Made by a program: the position numbers and the translations under genes. Shown here one piece after another: positions 1-10,755 of a stretch of 64,000 bases of DNA (the stretch's first letter is position 1; the number at the start of each line of letters is the position of its first letter). The stretch is from Tolypeutes matacus (lineage: Eukaryota > Chordata > Mammalia > Cingulata > Chlamyphoridae), in NCBI GenBank assembly GCA_026826555.1, contig JAKSZT010054304.1:49293548-49357547 (forward strand), read 5' to 3'. Under the pieces are notes generated by a model, which searched no databases, was not told where the DNA came from, and saw nothing but the letters and a program-made list of their open reading frames with translations.

Positions 1-44
1 CTGCAAGGAGCAGATACAAAGATCAAAGAGAATGGAGTAATTAA

Positions 45-240
45 GAGCCTGCGTTCTGGAGCCAAACATATCTGGGTTCTCTACTTATAAGCTATATGAC
101 TGTGGGCAAATTACTTAATCTCTCTAAGCTTCAGTCTTCTCAGTTTTAAAATGGGGATACTATTAATACCCAACTCATGGGATTCTTGAGGGAGTAAATG
201 AGATGCATATAAAGCATTTAGCACCTGCCTCATTATGTAG
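45..240 (+). repeat. MIR SINE (old)
   Basis: The stretch reads like the MIR core: a tctgggttct segment, then tgactgtgggcaaattact, cttaatctctctaagcttcag, aaaatggggatactattaa and ggagtaaatgagatgcat in the expected order. It is diverged and has no target-site duplication that I can see. It lies in the intron upstream of the first visible C1orf116 exon. Confidence 0.85.
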
Positions 241-2040
241 GGAAAAAAAAATAGCCTATCTATGACAGCGATTGAGAATCTTCCAAAGTCCCTAGGTTTA
301 ACTCTTTGTGAGTGATGTGCAATGAATTAGTATTTGGGGGGGCGGGGGGCATGAATTTGAATCTCAGATGTTGTAAGGCTGGTATGAAAGACCAAATCTG
401 ACCTACATCCCCACCAAAACATTATTTTGTTGTTAATACTTGTCACATATATAATAACCCTTGAGAATTTATACTTTATTGCTTTATATTCAAGAGAGTT
501 ACTTGAAATTTTAAGGGTTATAAAGGTCTCTACTAAATGTCAAGGATGTTTAATAAAGTCATTGAGCTCTGATCTATAAAACTGGAGTAGAAAAAGCAGC
601 ACAAAAAGAAAATCCCAAGAACAGACAATCAGTGTGTAATTTCTTTTGACCCTGGATTCTGGGGCCACAGAGACACCTTCCTGTTTCTGTTAGGCTGAGA
701 CCAAATCTGAATAATCACATACCTTTGGACACAGACTGCGACAGGAAGGAAAGTTTTTTTAAAGTGAATCATCCACAAAGGAGAAATTCAGAACTGGCTT
801 ATCCATGGCAATGCTCTTTTAGGAGAAAGAAGGCAGTCCCAAGAAGATCTTTACTCAAGGAACCCCTGGAGTTTCCTTGGGCTGCATAGATGGGCTATTC
901 CTTGGGCTGTGAGGTATACCCTCTATCAGTCACCTGATACAGGTCTCTCTAGGTGCCAGGGGAACTAAAAGTATTATTCCAGCACCTGCCTCCCCGCTCC
1001 ACTCCCCGGTGACTTTTAGTGCTGTCTCAAAATCTTCCCTGGCCATCTGAGTGTCCCCAGAGAATATACAGCTCTGATGTGTCCTAAATATAGGAGGAAG
1101 GGTAGAGATGACAGGAAGGGACTTATATTTTCCCTTTTTGGTTTCCCTTCCCCCTTCTCCTTTGGAGAGAAACTAATCCATGGATCTTCCTGGCCTGGTG
1201 GAGCATGGGCCCAACTGTGATAGCTATAGCCTTTTCTTACAAATATCCTATGTGCTTTCTCATAATGAAATGATCTACTTTGGGTATATATATTTAACAC
1301 TAAATTACTAAGTTGCTTTCCCTTCCCTATATGGTTTCCCCACCCTCCCCCTCAAGTTAATATTTGCTTAAGAACTACCCGCTCATTTGAATTTTAGCCA
1401 GAGCCAAATGCCATCAAGAAAGTAAATATACAAGGGGAAAAAATCCTGTATGGAATGTACTTCAAAGTCAAGTGTAAATTATCTGGTAAATTTATCTGTG
1501 GCTAGTCATACTGCTGCTCCCACTGGCCTGGCAGTCAGTTGTTGGCTGCATTGCCTGTTTGTCCTTGTATTGTCCTTGATATACCAGATCAAGTACCTTG
1601 AGAAGTTAAAATTGACACCATTCATGTCTAAGGTCAAATTATTACATTGCCCATATATTTTGGAGCTAAATGGAGATAAGCCAAGTGAAATACTTTACAA
1701 AGGTCACATAGAGAAATTGGGATCAGAACCTGGGACTGCTTCCAATCTATACTCTTAACCATTCCACCCAAAAGAAAGGCTGTTTGCCACCTGCCTGCCA
1801 GCTACCAGGGGGACAGTCTGAGAGTCTCTGCCCTGCCTGGTGCTATACTTGCAGAAAGCAACTCCAGCAGGTTTGCAGCGCAGCACTGTGGAGAGGTCAC
1901 CAGCTCTTTAGCACTCCTTCTCCACAACTGGGTGGTTCACAGGCCCTGCTGGTTTCTGCTCTGTGCTCAGCCATGGGCTTCCTCTTACAGTTCCCTCTCC
2001 TTCCTTTTCTTCCTCCTTCTCCACTACTCACTGATTGCAG
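241..2040. other. Intronic sequence upstream of C1orf116 exon
   Basis: No coding exon is recognised here. About 36 residues are expected N-terminal to the exon at 2041 (by comparison with human SARG) and I do not find them, so that exon probably lies before the window. A G-rich run is at 338-350, and an antisense MIR-like piece is at about 1660-1770 (aaaggtcacatagagaaatt, gatcagaacctgggac). The polypyrimidine tract and AG at 2039-2040 form the acceptor of the next exon. Confidence 0.6.
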
Positions 2041-2218
2041 AGTGACAGCAGCTACGACTTCCTATCTGCAGAAGAGAAAGAGTGTCTGCTTTTCCTGGAG
2101 AAGACCATTGGCTCATTGGACACTGAGGCTGACAGTGGACTGTCCACTGATGAGTCAGAGCCAGCCACAACTCCCCGAGGTCCACAAGCACTGCCCATAA
2201 CCCAGCCTACTTCCCGGG
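2041..2218 (+). CDS. C1orf116: C1orf116 (SARG), penultimate coding exon
   Basis: This exon encodes the conserved N-terminal block of the specifically androgen-regulated gene protein: SDSSYDFLSAEEKECLLFLE, followed by a TIGSLDTEADSGLSTDESEP segment. It matches what I recall of human SARG with very few changes. The upstream boundary is a pyrimidine tract ending in AG (2039-2040). The downstream boundary is a GTAAGA donor at 2219. It ends one base into a glycine codon, which exon 3478 completes in frame. Apparent frame continuation past 2218 is intron. SARG is a cytoplasmic protein of unknown biochemical function, reported as androgen-responsive in prostate; that is family knowledge and nothing here shows regulation. 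The true start methionine is not in the window. Confidence 0.95.
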
Positions 2219-3477
2219 GTAAGAGACACTGTCTCGGGGTAGCACCTCTGGCCAAACCCAGAAAATCAGTACACCTCTCTAACTATGTTCCGCCTCACCT
2301 GCCCTCTGCTCCAAGGGCCACAGGTGGATCAACCTCACTCCTCACCACCCTCCTGGCTAAAATAAAGCCTTGTCCCTGGAGGGAAGGAGGCAGTGCTGAC
2401 AAGCAGCTTCCTATGTCTTTCTATGAAGTCTCAGAGTCCTGGACAGGAAAGGGATTTGGCCAACTCCTATCCCCTCATGGAGAGATTCTAAAGAGATAGG
2501 AGGATCACAGAGGTGGGGGAGGGAGGCAGGGAAGGGGGAGTGATTGGCTCTGGAGAGAATGAATCAGTCTGGAGAGCTAATCTGGGGGACCCAGAGGAAG
2601 CAACTAGGAGATAAGAAGAGGGAAGGGCCCCCTTAAGCAGTGGGTGGTGCCCTGAGGCCCTGAGTATGGGGAACCAGTGGTGTTTGGGCTCAGTAGAGGG
2701 AAACTTGCAAATTTTTTATTCATTTAGCAAATATTTGTTGCCAATGTGTCAGACCCTCCTTTGAGATAGAGCAGTAAGTCGGGACATGGGGCTTCACTGC
2801 CCCTTGAGGCTCTGGCCCTGCAAGCCTGAGGTTCCTGCCTAGCTTGCTGGGAGGCAAGAGCCCATGTCACTTTCTGGAGCAGGGACAGCTGTGGCCATTA
2901 CAGAATCATACAGGTGCTTAAAGGGAGTGAAGGTGGAAGAACCAAGAACAAATCACCTGTTCATATATTTCCATTGGACTCAGTTATCTGGGAGCCTTGA
3001 AGTAGCTAGACTTCTAGCTGCTAGAGGGAATTTCCTCATCCGTCCCAACCCTGGTGCAGCTGTAGGGCACTGGGGAGAGTCTGAGTCAAGGCAGTGGAGC
3101 TGTCTCTGGCTGCCCTATCCCCAGCCATCACGAAAAATTAATCCTTGAGTGAAGGGAATCTATTATTATCTATCTATTAGTTTAAATGCTATCCACAAGG
3201 GGGGGATAAATGAATAAATAAATAAAATCTTAAAAAAAAAAAAATAAAATAAAATAAAAGGCAGATGTATTGACATGTAAGCAATCAATCTGAACATTTA
3301 AAAAAAAAAAATAAATGCTATCCAGACAAGAATTCTACCCCTTTAAGAACAAAGGAAAAAAAAAAAAAGTATCCATTGCTAGTTGGAGATCAGAGTTCAG
3401 GGAGTATTTGCTTTCCCTGTCAGCCAGGTTCTCACCTCTGTCCACTCTTCTTTGCCTGTTCTCCCTGACCCTCACAG
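2219..3477 (+). other. C1orf116: C1orf116 intron
   Basis: This interval is bounded by GTAAGA (2219) and a pyrimidine-rich tract ending CACAG (3477); joining the exons keeps the frame. It contains an L2-like scrap near 2700-2770 and a truncated SINE with a compound tail at 3196-3311. The open frame running from 3315 into the next exon is fortuitous: it crosses the acceptor and its first 54 codons have no SARG similarity. Confidence 0.85.
3196..3311 (+). mobile_element. 5'-truncated DAS-type SINE tail with extra 3' sequence
   Basis: A 13-bp direct repeat taaatgctatcca flanks it (3183-3195 and 3312-3324). The insert begins with the G-run plus GATAAATGAATAAATAAATA tail typical of the DAS-SINEs in this window, then an A-rich stretch, about 40 nt of unrelated sequence (3260-3299), and a second A-run. 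So only the SINE 3' end is present, followed by what looks like transduced flank. It sits about 165 bp before the C1orf116 acceptor. Confidence 0.8.
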
Positions 3478-5027
3478 GACATCCAGAGGACACGATCATT
3501 CAGCAAGGACCAAAGCCAAGGAGAGTGGTTCCACCCAGCTCATCTCACTTCCCAGAACCCCAAGGCCTGAGCCTCAGGTCTGGCTCCCACAGCCTCCCCA
3601 GAAATATCCATATTGGCAGAAACCAGAATCCAAGGGAAAACACCACCCAGGCTAAGAGCCACATCTCTGGAGAATCTGAGGGGCTTGTACCAGAGCCTGA
3701 GAAAAAAAGGGTGAGCCAGAGCACTGAGCCCCATTGGACACCCGCCAGTCCCCAGAAAGCCACGCTTGCCTTGGACGCAGTGCTCCTTCCCCCACCAGAG
3801 GCCTTCCGCAACAGCCAGCCAGAGACCTGTGGGGAAGGCAGCCAGCCTGAGGGGCCGAGGGAGCAAGGCAGCACACCCCAGCTGCACACATCACTCAGTC
3901 CCCAGAAGAGAGAGACTTCTTCAGAAACTATGTCCCAAAAAGTCAGTGAGAAAGGCTCAGTGGGCAGCCCAGGACAGCCGCGGCCTGCTCCTGCCTTGCT
4001 GTCTCAGAATGCTAGAGCTGAAGATGCTCCCCTCCCATCAGGGGAGGATCCAAGTTTCCGACTGACTCCCCTCACAGCCCCTAAGCCCCGGAAGCTGCCA
4101 CCCAATATTGTTCTGAAGAGCAGCCGAAGCAGTTTCCACAGTAATCCCCAGAACTGGCTGGCCCGCCACTCTGAGGCTATCCCAGGAGACTCCAGCCTGG
4201 TCTCCTCTTCCCTGCAGGAGCAGCGGAAAGCACGTAGAGAAGCACTGGAGAAGCTGGGTTTACCCCAGGACCAAGATGAGCCCAGCCTGCACTTAAGTAA
4301 GCCCACCAGCTCCATCAGACTCAAGGAGACTCCTGCTCGGGCCCCTTCCCGAGCTCCAGCTCCTACCGTGGCTCAGCCTGCAGTCCCAGCTCAAGTCTCA
4401 GCAGTTCCTGCTCCAGGAAAGGCTCCAGCTCCAGCTTCAGCTTCAGCTCCAGGACCTTCTCCAGTGAAGGCCCTGCCTCCAGGGAATGTTTCGATTTCTG
4501 CCCAGGGACCCCTTCCAGGAAGAGCTGCAGCTACCAAATCCATGCCAATTCCTGTTCCTAAAGCCCCAAAGGTAAATAGTCCTCCCACTCAGCCAAAGCC
4601 AAACTCAGGGCTGGCTCTCCAAAAGAGCGACATCACTGGCCTAAGACAGATGAACTTCAAGTCCAATACTCTGGAACGCTCAGGTGTGGGGCTGAGCAGC
4701 TACCTCTCAGCTGAGAAAGACCCCAGCCCCAAAACCAGCACCTCTCTGGGAAGGGACTCTTTCTTGGACAAGATATCCCCCAGTGTTCTGCGTAATTCCC
4801 GACCCCGCCCTGCCTCCTTGGGCACGGGGAAGGAATTTGCAGGTATCCAGGTGGGCAAGCTGGCTGACCTGGAGCAGGAGCAGAACCCCAAGCACCTCTT
4901 CTACTCAGGACAGAGCCGTGACAAGCTGCCTCGACCCCCCTGTGTCAGCGTCAAGATCTCCCCAAAGGGCGTCCCTGATGAGAACAGAAGGGAAGCTCTG
5001 AAGAAGTTGGGACTGTTGAAGGAATAG
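3478..5027 (+). CDS. C1orf116: C1orf116 (SARG), last coding exon
   Basis: This is the large terminal coding exon of SARG. With the exon at 2041 it gives 575 residues, close to the human protein (about 601) once the missing N-terminus is allowed for. The frame is unbroken to the TAG at 5025-5027. Visible features, numbered from the first residue at 2041: a Pro/Ser-rich low-complexity region throughout; conserved blocks PKPRKLPPNIVLKSSRSSFH and LRQMNFKSNTLERSGVGLSS; an Ala/Pro-rich stretch about 347-401; and the C-terminal RPPCVSVKISPKGVP block. The motif RREALxKLGL occurs twice, at 312-321 and 563-572, the second at the extreme C-terminus. There are no transmembrane segments or signal peptide in the visible part. 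The protein looks largely disordered. Frameshifts and internal stops are absent, so the gene appears functional. Confidence 0.97.
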
Positions 5028-5731
5028 GCATCGACCACCAGCACCTTTGGCATTATCCCCCCCACAGCACATGAGAAGAGACTCAGGGCTCCACTTAGGA
5101 GCCTTTCCCACCTCACAGCTTAGGGGTTGCACGGGGATGGGCTTCTTTCACATGTTCCATTCACTCTGAGTTGAAGGGGAGAGATTTGAAACCACATACA
5201 TGTTTATGTTCAGACAGGTTGTGTCAATGAGTGTCCTCATGAATTCATCCTGAAGATGATTTCCATAAGCGTGTGTGTGCGTGTGTGCGCGTGTGTGTAT
5301 TATAGGCTGTATATATCACTGAAGCTATTTATATAACACAAGGAGTCCTTGTTCCAATGTATGCTTTTGTTGGAGATTCTCTTACATCGGGTGGCTTTCA
5401 GTCGAGCCAGAACTGAATGGGGAGGGGTGGCTAAGCCTGAGGAGAAAAGTCATATGAGACAGCAGATGTGACAGCGACTTGAAAAAAGCAACGTTAAGCA
5501 AATACAGGGTTGCATGAAGCAAGTGTCTCTCAGTTCGGGCTTCTGGACAGGGGCATGGACCAAGCGGAGTCGGCTTGTTATCTCTTCACCCACTGCCCTC
5601 TCACTGTCTTTAGTCCCAAAGATTTAACTAACCCCAACCCACCACCCCAGCTGACTGCAGAACAGCTCTTGTGGTATTAGAAGACAGGATAATTGACCAC
5701 AAGCACACTTCCACCTCCACTGGGGAGATCC
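5028..5731 (+). other. C1orf116: C1orf116 3' untranslated region (probable)
   Basis: This is sequence after the SARG stop codon. It contains a (GT/GC)n microsatellite at about 5271-5300. I see no AATAAA before the SINE pair at 5732-5939. The 3'UTR extent is inferred, not seen. Confidence 0.5.
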
Positions 5732-5814
5732 TTTTTTTTTAGAAGGTACCAAGAATTGAACCCAGGACTTTGTACATGGGAAGCAGGAGCTCAACCACTG
5801 AGCTACATCTCCCC
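5732..5814 (-). mobile_element. DAS-type SINE, antisense copy 1
   Basis: A poly-T start followed by the reverse complement of the tRNA-derived SINE: attgaacccaggactttgta is the box-B side and aaccactgagctacatct the box-A side. Only the short monomer is present. Confidence 0.9.
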
Positions 5815-5825
5815 AATGAGAGTTG

Positions 5826-5939
5826 GTTTTTTCGTTTGTTTGTTTTTATTTTTAGGAGGTACAGGGTATCGAACCCAGGACCTTGTACATGGGAAGCAGG
5901 CGCTCAACCACTAAGCCACATCTGCTCCTCTCCTTGTCC
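5826..5939 (-). mobile_element. DAS-type SINE, antisense copy 2
   Basis: A second monomer in the same orientation, 11 bp beyond the first. It has a T-rich (TTTG)n tail complement and cgaacccaggaccttgtaca, and ends at aagccacatctgctcct. The two copies differ in tail composition, so they look like separate insertions in tandem, not a duplication. Confidence 0.92.
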
Positions 5940-5959
5940 TTTGACTTGATAAAGTCAAT

Positions 5960-5965
5960 AATAAA
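5960..5965 (+). terminator. C1orf116: Candidate polyadenylation signal for C1orf116
   Basis: This is the first AATAAA on the + strand after the C1orf116 stop codon, just past two antisense SINEs. Downstream sequence (about 5985-6010) is T/C-rich, not a clear GU-rich element. Tentative; transcript ends would decide it. Confidence 0.25.
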
Positions 5966-6194
5966 ATATCTGCAGTCCCTGTCTGACATTCCTGTTCTTC
6001 CTGCTCCCTGGTTTCCTGCCTCAGTCTGCACGGGCAGGGCCAACACCGAGATGGGAGTCCCAGCCCAGAGGCTTTATAAATATTGAAGAACTGGTTCAGG
6101 CCTCGTCCACTGGTAGTTTTTAAAATTTCCCCAGCCACTTATGGTAGGAAATCAACACAATACATTCTCTGCTGGGTATTCATTAACTATCAGA

Positions 6195-6345
6195 GCTGAG
6201 AGGGACCTTAGAGAAGCTCCTATCCAATCCTGTTGGGGAAGAAAAGTGACTTGTCCACAGTCACTCTGTCATTTAGTAACAGAACTGGGACTAGAACTGG
6301 GGCTCCTGGCTCTGTCTCTCTATGCTGCATCAGTCTCCTCCCTCT
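6195..6345 (-). repeat. Antisense MIR-like repeat
   Basis: gtgacttgtccacagtcactctg followed by agaactgggactagaactgg is the antisense MIR signature (accessory cacagctag/aactcgaaccc type). It is old and diverged. Confidence 0.65.
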
Positions 6346-7811
6346 AACTACTTGGTATATCCACAAAGCACCCAAAGGATCAACAGTCATTATCAAAGTC
6401 CCAATCTTAAGACCCTTCAAGAGCCTAAAGTATCTTCTGAGATACCAGAGATTAAATGTTGTTCAGAATAATATTTTGTATTGTGTTTTTAATTCAATCT
6501 TTGAAAAGGAGCAGCGTAATAACTCATATTAACTAGAATACCCCTCCCCCAACTTCCTGACCAAGTTCTACAACTTGAGAAAACGCCCAGAGATAGGCAA
6601 TATGGGTAGGTGGTGTGGAATTATGACTACAAGCTCAGGGATCAGACATGGCTAGACATGACCCCTATTTCCCCTTAGGAAATATATCTTATTCGTGGTT
6701 GTGACTTGGTTTGAGTTCAGGATCCCCAGATGTGAGGGAAAGATAAAGGGAACAGTTGTTGTAAGGTGCCCTTTTGATCTGCTGAGCATTCATGTGCCAT
6801 GTCCTTAGGGACCCAGCACCATTAAACTCAGTATTTCTGAAAATGATGAGAAGGTTAAAGTAAGGACAACCATGCCTCCACCCTGCTATGGTATGTGGAG
6901 CGTGGGTGTGACAGTTTCTACGTACACACTCTCTCTCATACACATACATGCACACCCAAAATCCTGGAGCCTTATTCCCACCCCTTGGGTGAAGATCTGG
7001 CCTGTCACAGGTGGTGGAGTTGCCACAACTGGCCAAGCTATATCTTAAACCCACCAAAAGAGAAGGCTCTTCTGGAGAATTGATGTAACATGCCGTATTT
7101 GGCTGAACTGTTTTGTGTGCATGTTTCAAGACACTATCTTTTGGGTGGAAGTTTGCAAAGGCCATTCAACTCATTTTAAAAACCAAAGAGACAGCTCTGC
7201 TTCCCCTTGGCCTTGGATCTCTGTTATACCCTGCCTTAGTTTTGCTGCCCCGCGGCATAGGTCATCTGCTAGTTGCAGGAGCTGGTCTCTCCCCAGCTGG
7301 CACAGTGGGGTCTGTGCCCTCAGATGTGTTGACAGCTGCTGCTCTGAACCACCACTCATGTGTTCCCTGGAGTTCTGCACTCAGACTCCATGGGGCAGCC
7401 TGTGTGCTCTCCTTCACAGAGGCAGGGCTGCCTCCATCCAGAGTTGGGAGGTGTGGCCTGGCAAAGTCCACCCTGTAACCTGGGGGTGGGCAGGAGTTCA
7501 ACAGTTGTTTTTCTTTTCTACGGAAGGAAGGCAGCTGAAGGACTGGAGAGCAGGCCCTAGTCCATGTTGTGCGGTAGAGCTAGAAGTGAAGATTTAAGAG
7601 TCTACAGTATGTGGAAGTGTGTGAGATGAATCACTCCACTCTCTGGAGATGTCCGTGATTGTCTGTATACACAGAGAAGGATCAGAAGGTCAGAATAGGA
7701 AGCTGTCAGCTCATAGACAAGAGGAGGTGGGGACAACTGGAATGGACAGGAGAAACCATATCCTTCTCAATCAGAATCTCTGGAGGAAAGCAGATAGGAT
7801 GCCACATGCCC
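6346..7811. other. Unannotated intergenic sequence
   Basis: I recognise no gene or clear repeat in this stretch. The overlapping open frames between 7113 and 7600 on both strands lack a matching family, splice context or codon bias and are treated as chance. Confidence 0.5.
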
Positions 7812-7967
7812 TTTTCCTCACAGATGTGAGGGTCTCTGGAGACTTAACAATTCAACTTCTGTCACTTTACCAACCAGAGAAACCTGGGGGTTTTCCTCAC
7901 AGATGTGAGGGTCTCTGGAGACTTCAAATTCAACTTCTGTCACTTTACCAACCAGGGAAACCTGGGG
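7812..7967. repeat. 79-bp tandem duplication
   Basis: Two direct copies, 7812-7890 and 7891-7967. Both begin ttttcctcacagatgtgagg and run through ggtctctggagactt, ctgtcactttaccaaccag and aacctgggg. They differ by a few substitutions and small indels only, so the duplication is fairly recent. Confidence 0.93.
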
Positions 7968-8115
7968 ATTGTCACTTTGATTTTCTGAACCTCAGTTTTT
8001 TCATCTGTAAAATTAGGATAATGATACCACCTTTTTGAGTTTTGGGGCATGAATAGGTGATATAAAATATGAAAAGCTCACTGCTTGATACAGTGTGGAT
8101 ACTCAGTAAATGATA
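7968..8115 (+). repeat. MIR SINE (old)
   Basis: The order cctcagttttttcatctgta, aaattaggataatgatacc and gtggatactcagtaaatg matches the 3' half of MIR in sense orientation. Confidence 0.75.
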
Positions 8116-8781
8116 GTAATATTATCTTCCAGGTCCTATGCCTTCCTTTTCAAAGGGGAAGCATGTAGAAGGGATTGCAAACCAAGAGCTCATCCAATTC
8201 AGCTCTGAGAAGAAATGGGAGAGATTTTCACTGCAAACAAAAGTCCAAAGTAACAAGTAGGCTTTGGCACACCCTATAGATGACTCTACTTCACCCACGC
8301 TATGTTTCCTGGAATTTGAAAAGAAAGGTAGCAACATAAATACGGTTTTTGTGTCTTGATGAAGGCTGAGTCATCTCTTTCCAGCTTCTGTATCCCCAAA
8401 CCCGGCTTCATCCATCTCTGGCTGCCCATGACCATATAATTTATTTCTTCTTGCTTCTTTTAACTTCTTTTCCTCTGAATTATAGGGAACTATATGGTGA
8501 TTTACAGTTGTTATTTGTTTTTTTAATGGAGGAAAGAATGAACTTAGATTATAACAGGAAGGAACCCTGGCTAAAATCAGGAGGAGATGGAGGCTAGAAA
8601 AGATTTCAACATTCCTGGGACATATAAGAAAACAAGGTAGGAATCTTTCTGGAATGAATCAGGCATTAGTTATCAGGTGGTCTCTCCAAGTCCCTTCTGG
8701 TATAAGGGCCCTATAATTGCAGAACTCATCACCATCATTACCATCATCATCATCAAGGACTCTTAGCATACAAATGAGGTA
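8116..8781. other. Unannotated intergenic sequence
   Basis: No gene recognised. A short (CAT/ATC)n microsatellite lies at about 8728-8755, just before an L1 insertion. Confidence 0.5.
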
Positions 8782-8798
8782 AAAGCAGGTGACATTCT

Positions 8799-9243
8799 CA
8801 ATTGAAAGAAAGTTATAGAGTAATCTAGGGACTGAATAATACAGTAAGCCCAGAGGTGGATGAGAATTGTAGTTAATAGTACAAATGCAGGAATGTCCTT
8901 CTGTGAACTAGAATGGATGTATGTCACTATTGTAAGGTGGTGGGAATGTGGAGAAGCATGGGAAAAATACAATTAATGTAACCTATGGGCTATAGTTAAC
9001 AACAGTACTGTAATAGTCCTCCATCAATGCCAAAAATGTACTGTGTTAATAATAGGGGGAGTACGGAAAAAGTGTGCCAGATGTTACTATTGCCTGATGA
9101 TATTATCTCATAATCTGTAACAAATGTTCCACAATGGTGTGGTGTGTTGGTGAAGGGTTGTTGTATGGGAGTTTTGTGCATGATTGTTTTGTAAGTTCAC
9201 ATGAAATAAAAATATATTTTAAAAAATCCTTTTGTCCAAAAAT
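8799..9243 (+). mobile_element. 5'-truncated L1 3' end with 17-bp TSD
   Basis: The perfect repeat aaagcaggtgacattct occurs at 8782-8798 and 9244-9260. The insert carries the L1 3'UTR motif set seen elsewhere in the window (ctatagttaacaacagtac; taacaaatgttccaca; agttcacatgaaataaaa) and ends in an A-rich tail followed by about 15 nt before the TSD. This is ordinary target-primed insertion with heavy 5' truncation. Confidence 0.92.
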
Positions 9244-9260
9244 AAAGCAGGTGACATTCT

Positions 9261-10255
9261 AATTCCAGGTCATCATTTCCTCTTGCTCATTACCTAGCTG
9301 CATCATTGTCCTTATTCACCACTTGTCATGTACCCAGAGTTCATAATAGTACTGAACCAGGATGGTACCTGGAAAAGCTCTGGACTTTCTAGCTTTAGGA
9401 CTAGGAATGGACTGTTTGTAGCTCCAACCCAGACCTAAAATGTATGTTTCAATTAAGTCCAAGCAATTTGATTAGGGAAGAGCAACACTGCCAAAAATAA
9501 TCAACATATATTCTAAGGTTAACTATAACTCATAAAATCCAAGAGCCAGAAGGAAACTTTTAGATGACCTAATCTAAGCTCCCATCTAGAGAGGAATTAT
9601 GTTTATAAGTGGATAGTCTGAAAGATGGAGGGAAGGAGACGACAGAGATTGAGAACCTATAATGGTCAAAAGCACAGGCTCCTGAGTCAAAGCTGCCAGG
9701 ATCCCTGGGCCTTAATTTCCTCATCAATTAATTTTTTTGCAACTTTTTAAGTCTGAAGTTATTGCAAAATAGAAAGTTAAAAAAAAAAAGGAAAAATGTT
9801 TTTTCAAAATACAAAGCTGAACCAGTCATGCCTTTGGCTTTGGGCTGTTCTTAGGATATAGACAAAATCTTTAACATGGACTCCAAGCCCTCTAAGCTCC
9901 AGGGTAAACTGCCCCACTCACTCCAGCCTCCCCACCCCACCCTGCCCCCTGAGCTGCAGTCACCTCCCCAGTTCACAGACTTGGTCACTCCTTCCCCCAA
10001 AGAGCTTTTGTCTTGACTATTTCATTAATGTCTGCTCATCCATTAGACCAAGCTCTGTAAGAGCAGAGACCAGGTCTATTTTCGGTCACCACTGTAGGCC
10101 TCACACATTGCACTGTGCCCAGAGCACAATAAGCTATGAATGTTTGTTGAATGAATAAATGATTGAATTAGGATATAATGTGCCACAAAAGTCCATCATT
10201 ACTACAGCTGAGGCAAAAGATGGGAAAATTCTGATCTACCAAGTCTCAGTGCGTC
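9261..10255. other. Intergenic with old MIR/L2 fragments
   Basis: A partial MIR is at about 9660-9730. A probable L2 3' end is at about 10000-10165 (ctgtaagagcagagaccagg followed by gaatgtttgttgaatgaata). The rest is unrecognised. Confidence 0.55.
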
Positions 10256-10490
10256 TTTTTTTTTTTTTTTTTTTTTTTTAATTACTATGCCTTGTTTGTG
10301 TTGGGACTTGCCAGGTCCCCGGGAGCTGGTAACCAGGTGGTTCCAGAGATCCTTTTGCTAGTTAGGCATTCCACATTGCAAGCAAATGTGTGGATACTGT
10401 CTCTGCCCAGGTCTGGAATTGTACTCAGGATCCTTCTAGCCAGAGATGGAGAACCTCCCCATCCCAACCCCCCAGGTCCTTGTCATGGTC
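10256..10490 (-). mobile_element. Unidentified retroposed element, minus strand
   Basis: It starts on the + strand with a T-run of about 24 nt (poly-A of a minus-strand insert). The 3' end reads, on the minus strand, gcaagtcccaacacaaacaa before the tail, and there is a weak box-B-like gagtacaattcc. It is not the DAS-SINE seen elsewhere. I see no clear TSD and no protein match. It could be another SINE family or a truncated retrocopy. Confidence 0.5.
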
Positions 10491-10559
10491 TTGAGAGCAG
10501 CAGACTACAGTTTCTGAGTGCTGACTCTGAGGCCAGAGTCTTGGGGTTGAACTTAAAAA

Positions 10560-10755
10560 GTGTAATGCTAGGTAACATTTACTGGCAGTTAATATATGCA
10601 AAGCACAGGGCTAGACATTTCACCCATCCTGTCTAATCCTCACAGCCACCCGAGGGGCAGGTACGAGTATTATTTTCATTTTATAGAAGAGGAAGCTGAG
10701 GCATAAAGAGGTAAATGTGGCACAGCTAACAAGCGGTGCAGTCAGGCCTCTAACT
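10560..10755 (-). repeat. Antisense MIR
   Basis: tctaatcctcacagccaccc, ttttatagaagaggaagctg and the cagctaacaagc segment appear in antisense MIR order. Confidence 0.8.

Noticed and set aside
2219..2499. Frame continuing past the SARG exon at 2218
   Set aside because: GTAAGA donor at 2219 and the in-frame join to 3478 make this intron.
3315..3477. Open frame extending upstream of the SARG exon
   Set aside because: It crosses a clear polypyrimidine-AG acceptor, shows no SARG similarity, and partly lies in SINE flank. The exon begins at 3478.
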